Shown: positions 6,742 through 15,158, counted from the first letter of the stretch. The stretch is DNA of 38,277 bases from Nitrospirota bacterium (GCA_005877615.1 VBOD01000115.1:1-38277), one strand, 5' to 3'. Notes: generated by a model not told the origin, from the letters alone. Translations and numbers: made by a program.

Positions 6742-8154
6742 TCATGCCAGATGCCGCGTCGCCTGCCTGCTGTGGCGGTAGCCGTAGACGAAATACAGAA
6801 CCAGGCCGAACAGCATCCAGCTGACAAATCCCAGCCAGGTGATGGCGGGCAGAAACGACATGATGCCCAGACACGCCAGCATGCCCAGAACCGGGACGAC
6901 CGGCACGAAGGGCGTCCGGAAGGGACGCCTCAGCTCAGGACGAATCCGACGCGAGACGAGCACGGCCAAGCACACGAGCGTGAAGGCGAACAGGGTCCCG
7001 ATGTTGGTGAGCTCCGCGGCGACCCCGATCGGGACGAAGCCCGCCAAGATCGCCACGGTGATACCGGTGACCAGCGTGGCATGGTGCGGCGTGCCGTAGC
7101 GGGGATGGACAGCCGACAACCAGGGCGAGAGCAGCCCATCCCGGGACATGGCGTAGCACACCCGGATCTGCCCCAGAAGCATCACGATCAACACGCTGGT
7201 GATCCCGGCCAACGCGCCGGTCGCCACCAGCGCGCTGCCCCAGCGGTACCCGACCGCGTTCAGGGCCTCGGCCACCGGCGCCTTCACGTGAATCTTCGAG
7301 TACGGCACGATGCCCGTCAGCACCGCGGAAACGGCGACGTAGAGCAGCGTGCAGATGGCCAGAGAGGCGAGGATCGCCATCGGCACGTCGCGCTGCGGGT
7401 TCCGGGCCTCTTCGGCGGTCGTCGAGACCGCGTCGAAGCCGATGTAGGCGAAGAAGATGACGGCGGCGGCGGCGCCGACCCCTGCGAACCCGTTCGGCAT
7501 GAAGGGCGACCAGTTGGCAGGGTCCACCGCAAAGGTGCCCACCGCGATGAAGAACAGGACGACCGCGATCTTGATCGTCACGATCACGCTCGTGACCCTG
7601 GCGCTCTCTTTGATCCCGATCACCAGCAGGCCGGTCAATGCCAGCACGATCAGGGATGCCGGCAAGTTGATGAGACCTCCTTCATACGGAGCGTTGATCA
7701 GCGGCGCCGGCAGGTGAACGCCCATCCGCTCGAGGACGCTGACGAAGTACCCGGACCAGCCGATGGACACGGCCCCGCAGGCGATCCCGTATTCCAGCAC
7801 GAGGGCCCAACCCGTGATCCAGGCGAAGAGCTCGCCGATGGTGGCGTAGGTGTAGGTATAGGCCGAGCCCGCCACCGGAATCATCGAGGCGAACTCCGCA
7901 TAGCACAGCGCGGCCAGCATGCAGGCCGCACCGGACATGATGAACGACAGGGCCAGGGCCGGTCCCGCGCCCGGCCGGTCGGCGTCCCCCACGGCCGCGG
8001 TCCCGACCAACACGAAGATGCCCGTGCCGATGATCGCGCCAATGCCCAGCGCGGTCAGATCGAAGACGCTCAGCGTGCGCTTGAGCTTGTGTGGCTGGCT
8101 CTCGCAGTCGGTGAGGATTTGCTCGATGGACTTGGCGCGGAATGCGCGATGCAC
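6742..8154 (-). CDS. APC-family amino acid permease
   Basis: The 470-residue protein has about 12 membrane segments. The family signature in helix 1 is LGIGAIIGTGIFVLVG (about 36-51). FFAYIGFDAVSTTAEEARNPQRD (about 232-254) is the helix 6 region typical of the cationic amino acid transporter (CAT/YfnA) subgroup. The C-terminal region with SRRIRPELRRPFRTPFVP followed by two final helices also fits. It should import amino acids by proton coupling or exchange; the substrate cannot be read from sequence. It starts 3 bases after the stop of the glutamine amidotransferase-like gene, so the two form an operon and may act together on the uptake and breakdown of gamma-glutamyl or polyamine-related compounds (inference). 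Confidence 0.92.
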   Translation of the reverse strand: MHRAFRAKSIEQILTDCESQPHKLKRTLSVFDLTALGIGAIIGTGIFVLVGTAAVGDADRPGAGPALALSFIMSGAACMLAALCYAEFASMIPVAGSAYTYTYATIGELFAWITGWALVLEYGIACGAVSIGWSGYFVSVLERMGVHLPAPLINAPYEGGLINLPASLIVLALTGLLVIGIKESARVTSVIVTIKIAVVLFFIAVGTFAVDPANWSPFMPNGFAGVGAAAAVIFFAYIGFDAVSTTAEEARNPQRDVPMAILASLAICTLLYVAVSAVLTGIVPYSKIHVKAPVAEALNAVGYRWGSALVATGALAGITSVLIVMLLGQIRVCYAMSRDGLLSPWLSAVHPRYGTPHHATLVTGITVAILAGFVPIGVAAELTNIGTLFAFTLVCLAVLVSRRIRPELRRPFRTPFVPVVPVLGMLACLGIMSFLPAITWLGFVSWMLFGLVLYFVYGYRHSRQATRHLA

Positions 8155-8157
8155 GCG

Positions 8158-8928
8158 TCAGCCCTTCGCCGCGGGACGTCGAACAGCGCGGCGGGAGCCG
8201 CGGGCGGCCGCGACGAGGGCCTCAAAGAGCGCCCGGTGGGCACGGTGGCGCGGGTAGAGATACTCCGGGTGCCACTGCACCCCGATGAAGAACCGCCGGC
8301 CGCGGTCCTCCAGCGCTTCGATCACGCCGTCTGGCGCGACGGCACTGACCGCGAGCGCGCGGGGCACGGTCTTCACCGCCTGGTGGTGCGAGCTGTTCAC
8401 CTGCACGGTGCTCCGCCCGAGCACGTCGTGAAGCCGCGAGCTCGGCTCCACCGTCACAGGATGGAACACCGCGGTCGCCGCTCCCGTCATCCGGTGCGGC
8501 AGCGCGCACGGCACCTGTCGGTCGATGTCCTGCACCAGCGTGCCGCCCAAGGCGACGTTCATGAGCTGCATGCCGCCGCAGATCCCCAGCACCGGCAGGT
8601 CCCGCCGGCGGGCCTCTGTGACCAGGGCGATCTCCGAATCGGTGCGCTCCTGGCTCATGACCTTAAAGGGAAAACGCTTGCGCTCGCCGTACCGGCGGGG
8701 ATCGATGTCGGGTCCGCTGCCGGTCAGCACCAGTCCGTCCAGGCGGTCCAGGATGGCGCTACTGACGGCTTGCTTGGTGATGACGGGAAGGATGACCGGG
8801 ATGCCGCCGGCCGCCTCGACGGCCGTCACGTAGCGGTTCCGGATGAAGATCGTGGCCTCGCTCTCGCTCCCGCCCTTGCCAGCCCCCGGGTTGAAATCCG
8901 GCGCGATCCCGATGACAGGCTTCCGCAT
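8158..8928 (-). CDS. Class I glutamine amidotransferase-like hydrolase (peptidase C26, PuuD-like)
   Basis: The 256-residue protein has the C26 catalytic elements: nucleophile C117 in PVLGICGGMQLMN, and H220 and E222 in GVQWHPEY. The N-terminus RKPVIGIAPDF and the DGLVLTGSGPDIDPRRYG segment are typical of gamma-glutamyl-GABA hydrolase PuuD and its relatives, which cleave gamma-glutamyl amides in the cytoplasm. Other Puu enzymes are absent here, so the exact substrate is uncertain. It is upstream of, and 3 bases from, an amino acid permease, which supports a catabolic role. The start at 8928 lacks a strong ribosome-binding site. Confidence 0.88.
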   Translation of the reverse strand: MRKPVIGIAPDFNPGAGKGGSESEATIFIRNRYVTAVEAAGGIPVILPVITKQAVSSAILDRLDGLVLTGSGPDIDPRRYGERKRFPFKVMSQERTDSEIALVTEARRRDLPVLGICGGMQLMNVALGGTLVQDIDRQVPCALPHRMTGAATAVFHPVTVEPSSRLHDVLGRSTVQVNSSHHQAVKTVPRALAVSAVAPDGVIEALEDRGRRFFIGVQWHPEYLYPRHRAHRALFEALVAAARGSRRAVRRPAAKG

Positions 8929-8955
8929 GGTGTGGGGGATGGGTCGGCCTCCGGT

Positions 8956-9315
8956 CTAGCGCGATTCGGGGGTTTTCGCCGGCGGGACGCCCGTAAAGCG
9001 TAGGTCCTTTTTCCCGCGGAGGTGATCGGGGGTGATCACGTAGTCGCCCTCGATCGTCGTGTACCAGACCGCGTCCGCGGCCCGCATGTCTAATCCTGAG
9101 AGGACGTAGGTGAAGCCACCCACGATCCCGCCCAGGAGCCCCGTCGCGACCTTGATGGCGCCATACGGAAGGGTGCAGAGGAAGCTGGCCACGCCTAAGC
9201 CGAGGTCGGCAGACAGACTGGTTTCGTCCGCTTTCTCCGCCGCTTGGGCCACGGGCGCCAGGCAGACCGCCAGAGCTAAGATCACAACCGCCATCCGCAG
9301 CGAGATGCGCTTCAT
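8956..9315 (-). CDS. Small exported protein of unknown function
   Basis: The ATG at 9315 has AGGAGGA six to seven bases upstream. The 119-residue product has a signal peptide (about 1-25, ending VAQAA). A hydrophobic, glycine-rich central segment follows (about 42-71, including IKVATGLLGGIVGGFTYVLSG). The soluble tail contains WYTTIEGDYVITPDHLRG and ends FTGVPPAKTPESR. The hydrophobic centre suggests membrane association. The tail pattern (W-x-T-T-I-x-G-D-Y-V-x-T-P-x-H-L) recurs in small exported proteins of unknown role in related bacteria as far as I recall. It lies 27 bases upstream of the C26 hydrolase gene in the same direction, so it could lead the same operon. Confidence 0.75.
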   Translation of the reverse strand: MKRISLRMAVVILALAVCLAPVAQAAEKADETSLSADLGLGVASFLCTLPYGAIKVATGLLGGIVGGFTYVLSGLDMRAADAVWYTTIEGDYVITPDHLRGKKDLRFTGVPPAKTPESR

Positions 9316-9401
9316 GTCATTCCTCCTGAGTTGATCGTTCTGAGCATGCCATCATTGTTTAGCTCCTTATATACAATCTCCGCCGGTGTTGCAAGGCGCG
9401 A

Positions 9402-10235
9402 TCACTTGACGCCGAGCGCCAGCACGGCTTCGTTGGGAATCCGGAGCCTGCCGCTCCGCTCGTACTTCGCCAGCGCGCGCAAGACGTCGGCCCTGACGGC
9501 CAGGCAGACGGCCGGCGAGACTGCGGCGAGCGCCCGCCGCAAGGACGGGCCTTGCTTCATCGAGTTCCAGAACTCCTCCGGACTGTTGAAAACCCACTCC
9601 GCCATCACGCGCTCGCTGCGCACATGGCGAAAGCCCGCCTTCCGCAGCGCCCGCTCCATGGCCCCCGCCTTGCCGAAGCGGAACAAATCGGGGGCGCCAG
9701 GAGGCGGGTGGAACGCGTCGTGGCGTTCGAGGGCGCGGCGGACGATCCCCAGCGTGTTGACCTTGCTCTGCGCGCTCCAGACAGCGACGCCGATGCGCCC
9801 GCCCGGGACCAGCACGCGGTGCATATCCGCGAGCGCGCGTTCGGCGGCCGGCATCAGCATGAGCCCAAACCGGCAGACCACCCGGTCGAAGGTCAGATCC
9901 GCGAAGGTGAGGCGCTCGGCGTCCATCTCGTGGAACTGTACGTTCCGCACGCCGAGGGCGCGCGCCCGGGCGCGAGCCCTCCGCAGCATGGTCGGGGAGA
10001 AGTCCACGCCCGCCACCAGGCCGCGCGGCCCCACGCGGCGGGCGATGGTGAGGGCCGGTTCGCCCGGCCCGGTGGCCACGTCCAGCACCCACATGCCCGA
10101 GCGGATCCCGGCCAGCTTGATCAGCCGCCGGCCGAACGGGCGGAACTCCGGCAGGACGACTTCGGTGTAGCGACAGGAGAACTGATTCCACATCTCCCGT
10201 TCGTTCTTCTTGTAGGCATCGACCTTCGAGAACAA
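9402..10235 (-). CDS. Class I SAM-dependent methyltransferase
   Basis: The 277-residue protein has a standard Rossmann methyltransferase core. Motif I is WVLDVATGPGEPAL (about 49-62), the acidic end of strand 2 is VAGVDFSPTML, and later elements are FHEMDAERL and FDRVVCRFGLMLMP. The layout resembles UbiE/Methyltransf_11 enzymes, but the substrate cannot be told. The preferred start is TTG at 10235 because a purine-rich GGGGGGAAAGG lies just upstream; no ATG fits the conserved N-terminus better. It starts 13 bases after the stop of the gene at 10249-10668, so the two are probably cotranscribed. The C-terminal 100 residues contain a helical cap seen in small-molecule methyltransferases. Confidence 0.85.
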   Translation of the reverse strand: MFSKVDAYKKNEREMWNQFSCRYTEVVLPEFRPFGRRLIKLAGIRSGMWVLDVATGPGEPALTIARRVGPRGLVAGVDFSPTMLRRARARARALGVRNVQFHEMDAERLTFADLTFDRVVCRFGLMLMPAAERALADMHRVLVPGGRIGVAVWSAQSKVNTLGIVRRALERHDAFHPPPGAPDLFRFGKAGAMERALRKAGFRHVRSERVMAEWVFNSPEEFWNSMKQGPSLRRALAAVSPAVCLAVRADVLRALAKYERSGRLRIPNEAVLALGVK

Positions 10236-10248
10236 CCTTTCCCCCCGG

Positions 10249-10668
10249 TTACACGTCCAGTTCCGTCAGGATCGCCTGACGGATCGCCTCGGCTCTGGCC
10301 CTTGCCGACTCGTCCAGCTCCGGCTGAAACGCCTCGGCTGGAATCGTCTGGTTCTCCTGGGTGATCCCGGCCCGGATGTCCAGGTCCAATTTGGCCCAGC
10401 AGACCTGTTGTGTGAACAGGTCGCGGGCCCGCAGCTCATACTCGGCGAACATCTCCGGCTCCACCTTCGCGCGGATCATCTCGATGAGCTCACCGAACTG
10501 CCCGCGGTCTCGGATTCGTTCGAGCTGGGCCGCCGCGAGCTCGACTGTCACCTGGACGCCCCCCTTCCAGCTTCGCTTCTTGACGTTGAACACGCACCGC
10601 ACAACGCCGGGGCGGTCCGGCGCTGCTTCCGGCCCGAAGAAGAATGTGATGCGAAACTCGTCGGTCAT
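10249..10668 (-). CDS. Protein of unknown function, 139 residues
   Basis: A small soluble protein starting MTDEFRITFFFG, with a beta-rich first half (VVRCVFNVKKRSWKGGVQVTV) and a helical, charged second half containing several aromatic residues. It has no signal peptide, no membrane segment and no recognised motif. The frame is open to 10728, but upstream ATGs would overlap the start of the divergent M24 peptidase gene, so 10668 is preferred. No Shine-Dalgarno is present. It precedes the methyltransferase gene by 13 bases. The codon choice and amino-acid composition look like those of a real gene. Confidence 0.7.
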   Translation of the reverse strand: MTDEFRITFFFGPEAAPDRPGVVRCVFNVKKRSWKGGVQVTVELAAAQLERIRDRGQFGELIEMIRAKVEPEMFAEYELRARDLFTQQVCWAKLDLDIRAGITQENQTIPAEAFQPELDESARARAEAIRQAILTELDV

Positions 10669-10699
10669 CGCGCCGCAGAGTACTGTATACTCTTTCTCC

Positions 10700-11974
10700 A
10701 TGCAAGCCGCCGACCGTATTGCCGCCATCCAGCAGGCCCTCCGGGAAGCCGAGCTTGACGGCTGGCTGTTCTACGACTTTCGCGGCAGCGACCCCCTGGC
10801 CGCCCGCATCCTGAAGCTCGATCCTGCCCGCCACATGACGCGGCGCTGGTACTACCTGATACCCGCGCAGGGTACTCCGACCAAGATTCTCCACAAGATT
10901 GAACCGCATTCCTTGGACGAGGTTCCCGGCGAGAGCCGGCTTTACCTTTCGTGGCAGGAGCAGCACGAGTGCCTGCGGCAGGCGCTGGCCTCGCTTGGCC
11001 GTCAATCGCGAAAGCCTGTTCGAGTATGGGGGTCGTGGACCTCGGAACCTATTTCAAGAGCCGCACAGGCCCCCGTGAAGATCGCCATGCAATACTCCCC
11101 GATGAATGCGATCCCGTACATCTCTCGCGTGGACGCCGGCACCATCGAGCTCGTCCGGTCGCTCGGCGCAGAGGTCGTGACCTCGGCCGATCTCGTGCAG
11201 CGTTTCGAAGCGGTCTGGACGAAGGACCAGTACGCGTCGCACTGCGAAGCGGCCGCCAAGCTGCGGCAGATCGTGGACGAAGCGTTCGCGCGCGTCCGCG
11301 AGGAAACCGTCCGCGGCGCGCCCTTCACCGAGTGCGACCTGCAGCAAGACATCCTGGCCCGCATCACTGCACGCGGCATGCACACCTACGCGCTGCCCAT
11401 CGCCGCCATCAACGCCCACGCCGCCGACCCGCACTACTCCCCCCCGGAGCACGGCTCTTCGCCGATCCGGCGCGGGGACCTGGTCTTGATCGACCTGTGG
11501 GCGAAGAACACGGCGCCGGGCAGCATGTACGGGGACATCACCTGGACCGGTTATGTGGGCGAGACAGCGCCGGCCCGCCACGCCGAAATCTTCGCCATCG
11601 TCGCGAGCGCGCGTGACGCCGCCATCGCGTTCGTCCAGCGGGAAGTACGCGCGGGCCGCTTCCCCCAAGGCGGGGACGTGGACGACGTGTGCCGCCGCAT
11701 GATCCGGCAGGCGGGGTACGAAGACCGGTTCATCCACCGTACCGGGCACTCGATCGGCGAAGAAGTCCACGGCAACGGCGCCAACATCGACAACCTCGAG
11801 ACCCGGGATGGACGCCGTCTGCTCCCGCACACGTGCTTTTCGATCGAGCCCGGCATCTATCTCCCAGGCGAATTCGGCATCCGGAGCGAGGTGGACGTCT
11901 ATCTCACCGAGACCGATGCACTCGTCACCGGCGTTCCCATCCAAACCGCCATCGTCCCCATCCTCGCCACCTGA
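10700..11974 (+). CDS. M24-family metallopeptidase (Xaa-Pro aminopeptidase type)
   Basis: The 424-residue protein has an N-terminal creatinase-like domain and a C-terminal pita-bread M24 domain. All five metal ligands are visible: D265 (LIDLWAK), D279 (GDITWTG), H350 (RTGHSIG), E383 (SIEPGIY) and E397 (RSEVDVY). The likely job is removing N-terminal residues next to proline from peptides in the cytoplasm; a related dipeptidase role is possible. The stretch around residues 98-125 (RKPVRVWGSWTSEPISR and onward) looks longer than I would expect before the conserved IAMQYSPMNAIPYISRVDAG block. A TATACT element ends 8 bases before the ATG and there is no Shine-Dalgarno, so the mRNA may be nearly leaderless. 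Confidence 0.93.
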   Translation: MQAADRIAAIQQALREAELDGWLFYDFRGSDPLAARILKLDPARHMTRRWYYLIPAQGTPTKILHKIEPHSLDEVPGESRLYLSWQEQHECLRQALASLGRQSRKPVRVWGSWTSEPISRAAQAPVKIAMQYSPMNAIPYISRVDAGTIELVRSLGAEVVTSADLVQRFEAVWTKDQYASHCEAAAKLRQIVDEAFARVREETVRGAPFTECDLQQDILARITARGMHTYALPIAAINAHAADPHYSPPEHGSSPIRRGDLVLIDLWAKNTAPGSMYGDITWTGYVGETAPARHAEIFAIVASARDAAIAFVQREVRAGRFPQGGDVDDVCRRMIRQAGYEDRFIHRTGHSIGEEVHGNGANIDNLETRDGRRLLPHTCFSIEPGIYLPGEFGIRSEVDVYLTETDALVTGVPIQTAIVPILAT

Positions 11975-11998
11975 CCCGCCTTCGCGCCCCACCAATCC

Positions 11999-12028
11999 TT
12001 GACACCAATCAGAACGCGCGGTTAGAGT
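11999..12028 (+). promoter_or_regulatory. Sigma70-type promoter of the tatA-like gene
   Basis: A perfect -35 box TTGACA (11999-12004) and a -10 box TAGAGT (12023-12028) are 18 bases apart. The ATG at 12035 lies where transcription should start, and there is no Shine-Dalgarno, so a leaderless transcript is predicted. Confidence 0.75.
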
Positions 12029-12034
12029 AATCAT

Positions 12035-12883
12035 ATGTTCGGTACGATGGGCGTGACAGAACTGATCCTGATCCTGGCGATCGTCCTGATCGTCTTCGGA
12101 GCGGGCAAGCTGCCGAAGATCGGCGAAGGTATGGGCAAAGCCCTCAAGGGCTTCAAGAAGGAGATGCGCGAGGTCGAACCGCCGCCTCAGGCGCCGGAGC
12201 AGGCGCAGGCGGTTGACGCGCAGGTCGTCTCCGGGGGGCCCCAGCCCGTGCCGCCGCAACAGCCGTCCGGCCAGCCCACCCCGCAACCGGCCGCGACCGC
12301 CGCGCAGGCGGCGCCAGCGGCACCGCCGCCCGTTCCGCCACAGATGGGACCGGCCGCGACGCCAGGGACGACCGCGTACACGGTCGCCCAGCAAGCCTGG
12401 AAACCGGTCACGCCGCCTCCCGTCGCGCCACCGCCGTCTCCGGCCGGAACACCAAGCCCCGGAGCACCGGGCGCGGCTCCGGCGGCGCCGGCACAGCCTT
12501 CCGGCTTCAAAGCCGTCGTGAACAAGCCCGCCGTCGAACGCGTCATGGCCCAGCAAGCCGCGTTAAAAGCCAAGCAGGAGCCAGCACAGCAGTCGGAGGC
12601 GAACCTCTCCACGATGGATCGCCAGGCGTTGGAAGCAGCCGGTATGCAGCCGCCGCCGGCAGCCCCGGCCAGCAAGGTTCCCAACCCAAAAGATCTGGAA
12701 AAGCTTGGCTCAGGCATTGGCGACGCACTGCGCACCTTCCGCGAGGCCGCCAATGACGTGCGTCGCGCCATCGATCCGTCCATGCACACGATCAAGGCGG
12801 AAGTAGAAGCCGCGCAGAAAGAGATCCAGTCCTCGATCGACTCCGTCAAGGAAACCCCCAAGGTCGAAGAACCGCCGAAATAA
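12035..12883 (+). CDS. TatA-like twin-arginine translocation protein with a long C-terminal extension
   Basis: Residues 1-48 are a complete TatA/TatB module: a short N-terminus, one membrane helix (about 8-24, ending VLIVFGAG) and the amphipathic helix LPKIGEGMGKALKGFKKE (26-43). A proline- and alanine-rich region follows (about 49-165). A C-terminal part then carries LEKLGSGIGDALRTFREA (221-238), which copies the amphipathic helix with 8 of 18 residues identical and several conservative changes but has no membrane helix before it. At 282 residues it is about three times a normal TatA. TatC is not in the window. The Rieske protein at 36111-36638 is a likely Tat substrate. The downstream HEAT lipoprotein gene begins directly after the stop. 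Confidence 0.88.
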   Translation: MFGTMGVTELILILAIVLIVFGAGKLPKIGEGMGKALKGFKKEMREVEPPPQAPEQAQAVDAQVVSGGPQPVPPQQPSGQPTPQPAATAAQAAPAAPPPVPPQMGPAATPGTTAYTVAQQAWKPVTPPPVAPPPSPAGTPSPGAPGAAPAAPAQPSGFKAVVNKPAVERVMAQQAALKAKQEPAQQSEANLSTMDRQALEAAGMQPPPAAPASKVPNPKDLEKLGSGIGDALRTFREAANDVRRAIDPSMHTIKAEVEAAQKEIQSSIDSVKETPKVEEPPK

Positions 12884-13672
12884 ATGCCGATCCCCGCGGC
12901 CTTCTGTCTCTTCCGGGCGCTCCTCCTTATCAGTCTGAGCCTCGCCGGCTGCGTGGTGTCCACAGACTATGCCGCCCCCACGCCGGAGGAGGCGCTGCCA
13001 CACCTGCGGGCTGTGTTGAAAGACCCGAACCCGGAGCTTCGGCGCACCGCCGCGCAGTCCCTCGGAAAGATCGCGCGCAAGGAAGCAGTGCCGGCCCTCA
13101 TGGAAGCCCTGTGCGACCCGGATGCCGGCGTGCGCCGTCACGCCGCGTGGGCGCTGGGCATGATCGGCGAAGACGCCGTGGGGCTGGACCGCTCGCCCCT
13201 CTCGTCGCTGCTGTTCGACCCCGACCCTGGCGTGCGCGAAGCGGCGGCGATGGCGCTCGGGCTGACCGGTGATACACAGACTGGAATCGAATTACTGCTT
13301 GAGCGTGTGAGCAAACCCGGCACACCTAGCGACTCGAAACGCCTCGCCGTGGCCGCGCTGGGCGGCATGGAAGCACGCATGGCTGTGCCATTCCTGACCA
13401 AGCTGCTGTCTGACCGGGACGCTCAGATCCGCCGGTGGGCCGTGGCCGCGCTGGGTGAGATCGCCGCCCCGGAGACGGTCGCTCCGCTCAGCAAGGTGCT
13501 GACCAAGGATCCCGATCCGGGCGTGCGCATCGAAGCCGCGTTCCGACTGGGCAAGTTCGGCGGCGAGGCCGCCAGGCCCGCGCTCACCGCGGCGCTCAAG
13601 GACGCCAACGCAGATGTCCGGCGTCTCGCTAACGCGGCGTTAGAGGAGTTGGCGGGAGGCGGCCACGCATGA
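12884..13672 (+). CDS. HEAT-repeat lipoprotein
   Basis: The 262-residue protein has a lipoprotein signal with lipobox LSLAGC (C23). The rest is made of HEAT-like helical repeats of about 31 residues: repeated blocks such as DPNPELRRTAAQSLGKIA, DPDAGVRRHAAWALGMIG, DPDPGVREAAAMALGLTG and DRDAQIRRWAVAALGEIA. The repeats form a solenoid scaffold for protein-protein contacts, probably at the inner face of the outer membrane or the periplasmic face of the inner membrane. The ATG directly follows the tatA-like stop codon, and its own stop overlaps the HAD gene start by ATGA, so all three are one operon. No enzymatic motif is seen. Confidence 0.88.
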   Translation: MPIPAAFCLFRALLLISLSLAGCVVSTDYAAPTPEEALPHLRAVLKDPNPELRRTAAQSLGKIARKEAVPALMEALCDPDAGVRRHAAWALGMIGEDAVGLDRSPLSSLLFDPDPGVREAAAMALGLTGDTQTGIELLLERVSKPGTPSDSKRLAVAALGGMEARMAVPFLTKLLSDRDAQIRRWAVAALGEIAAPETVAPLSKVLTKDPDPGVRIEAAFRLGKFGGEAARPALTAALKDANADVRRLANAALEELAGGGHA

Positions 13673-14220
13673 GAAGACGCGCAAAACCGATTCTGGGCGT
13701 GGACATTGACAACGTGCTGGCCCAATCGGACGCCTGCCTGCGGGCCATGTTCCAGGAGCTGTACGGGATCACCCTGGAAGAGCAGCAGATGACCCGGTAC
13801 GACTACATGACCTACGGAGTCACCGAGGAACAACTCGTCCAAGTGTTTCGAGTCTTCAATGTCAGGAAGTGCCGGACGCTCAAGGTCGTGCCCGGCGCCA
13901 AGGCCGCGCTCGTCCGCTTGGCGCGACGCTACGAGATCTGCCTGGTCACCAGCCGCAACCCGGAGTCCAAGGCTGGCACAGAATACTGGCTCCACGCCAA
14001 GGGTCTGCCCTACGATCAGCTCCACTTCAACGACGACAAGCACACGCTCGGCATCCCCTACCACGCCTTCATCGAGGACCGGCACGAGCATGCCCACCGC
14101 CTCGCCGAGACTGGCACCACCGTCTATTTGCTTACACGCCCTTGGAATGCCGCGCCGCTCGCCCATCCCAACGTCCGCCGCGTCCACTCCTGGGGCGAGA
14201 TTCTGGATCACCTGCTATAA
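13669..14220 (+). CDS. HAD-superfamily 5'-nucleotidase-like phosphatase
   Basis: The 183-residue protein begins with HAD motif I, LGVDIDNVLAQS (D12 and D14). It also shows the threonine motif LVTSRNPES (motif II) and an acidic motif with FIEDRHEHAHRLAE. This layout matches the NT5C/5'-nucleotidase-like HAD subfamily, which dephosphorylates deoxynucleotides or other small phosphates in the cytoplasm; the substrate is not readable. The conserved aspartate after DID is replaced by asparagine (DIDN), but both catalytic aspartates D12 and D14 are kept. The start overlaps the HEAT-lipoprotein stop by four bases, so it is the last gene of the tatA-like operon. Confidence 0.82.
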   Translation: MRRRAKPILGVDIDNVLAQSDACLRAMFQELYGITLEEQQMTRYDYMTYGVTEEQLVQVFRVFNVRKCRTLKVVPGAKAALVRLARRYEICLVTSRNPESKAGTEYWLHAKGLPYDQLHFNDDKHTLGIPYHAFIEDRHEHAHRLAETGTTVYLLTRPWNAAPLAHPNVRRVHSWGEILDHLL

Positions 14221-14307
14221 GACGGGAGTACGGGCTGGTTTACGACTCAATGCGCGCCGCGGACCTAGTGGAGGGGCAGATGTCCGTGGAAGAACAAGGG
14301 AGGGCGG

Positions 14308-15057
14308 TTACTGCCGTCGGAAGTTTGTAACCTCTGTGACCCGGCCTCCAGCGATCGTCACCTCCGCCACCCACTTGTCGCCGTAGTTATACACCCACCG
14401 CTTGGGGCAGGAGATACCGAGCGTGACGCTCAAATCACAACTCAGCGTGTAGGTAGAGGCAGGCTCTCCGGCCAGGCCTCGAACTTCGCTTTCGCTCATC
14501 CCTACAGACAGCAGGCGGAACTGTTCGAATTCGATCGTTCCGCGCGGCCGCTGCTCTGGTGGTGTTGGGCTGGTCGGCTTCGCAGAGTCGGTTTTCGTCG
14601 TCTCTGCCGACTGGGACTTGCTTGGCGGCTCGACGGTCGCCCACGGTGGTCTGGATTGGTTCACCAGCCAAACCTTTCCGGAGACAAACGTCACGTCAGC
14701 CTGCCATTCGAAGTCGCCGTAGTAGTACACCCAGCGCGTGCACTCCACCAGTCTGGGCGGCGAATTACCAGGATCGCACTGGTAGGTGATCTTCTTCACC
14801 GGCTCGCCGGCAAGCCTCAGCACCTCCTCTGGGGTCATGTTCCGGGTGATCGCCAGAACATTTTCGAGGTCAGTGTCACGCCCGCCCTGCGAAGAAAGGC
14901 CCATCCTCTTGCACACACCGTATCCGGACGGATTGTCGGTCAGGACCAGCCGATCCTTATCCACACACTTCCACATCTCAGCCGCATCAGCGAACGGAGG
15001 CGCAGCAAAGATCCAACTCAGGAAGACACCGGCAAAGACAAGAGGGAAGCTTCTCAC
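14308..15057 (-). CDS. Exported protein with two DUF2845/SmpA-like domains
   Basis: The 249-residue protein starts at GTG 15057 with an AAGGTGG ribosome-binding site upstream. It has a signal peptide (about 1-26), a small N-terminal part with C31 and C49, and two copies of one domain at about 74-133 and 187-246. Copy 1 reads MTPEEVLRLAGEP then CTRWVYYYGDFEWQADVTF. Copy 2 reads MSESEVRGLAGEP then CPKRWVYNYGDKWVAEVTI. The copies are joined by a serine- and proline-rich linker. Each resembles the BamE/SmpA-like fold (GM-x-x-EV-x-x-L-x-GEP), with one cysteine pair per copy that could form a disulfide. Function is unknown; an envelope role is inferred from export. Confidence 0.83.
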   Translation of the reverse strand: MRSFPLVFAGVFLSWIFAAPPFADAAEMWKCVDKDRLVLTDNPSGYGVCKRMGLSSQGGRDTDLENVLAITRNMTPEEVLRLAGEPVKKITYQCDPGNSPPRLVECTRWVYYYGDFEWQADVTFVSGKVWLVNQSRPPWATVEPPSKSQSAETTKTDSAKPTSPTPPEQRPRGTIEFEQFRLLSVGMSESEVRGLAGEPASTYTLSCDLSVTLGISCPKRWVYNYGDKWVAEVTIAGGRVTEVTNFRRQ

Positions 15058-15158
15058 GCGACCACCTTCATTCTGGTTCTATTGTAAGCATACCCCATCG
15101 TGGGCGATCCCGCAATTGCGCGAGGCGGGACCTTGTCCCATGTATTACAATGCACAGC

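Noticed and set aside
6727-9003. Open frame of 758 codons on the plus strand
   Set aside because: It runs antisense to the 5' end of mlaA, the permease and the C26 hydrolase genes, all with clear family motifs. Its protein is compositionally odd (very rich in R, H, G and D) and has no motif. High GC makes long antisense frames common.
14250-14330. 26-codon plus-strand frame between the HAD gene and the DUF2845-like gene
   Set aside because: It is short, has no ribosome-binding site, no hydrophobic segment and no coupling to a neighbour.
15058-15158. LexA-type SOS box upstream of dinB
   Set aside because: No convincing CTG-N10-CAG or GAAC-N4-GTTC type sequence was found near the promoter.
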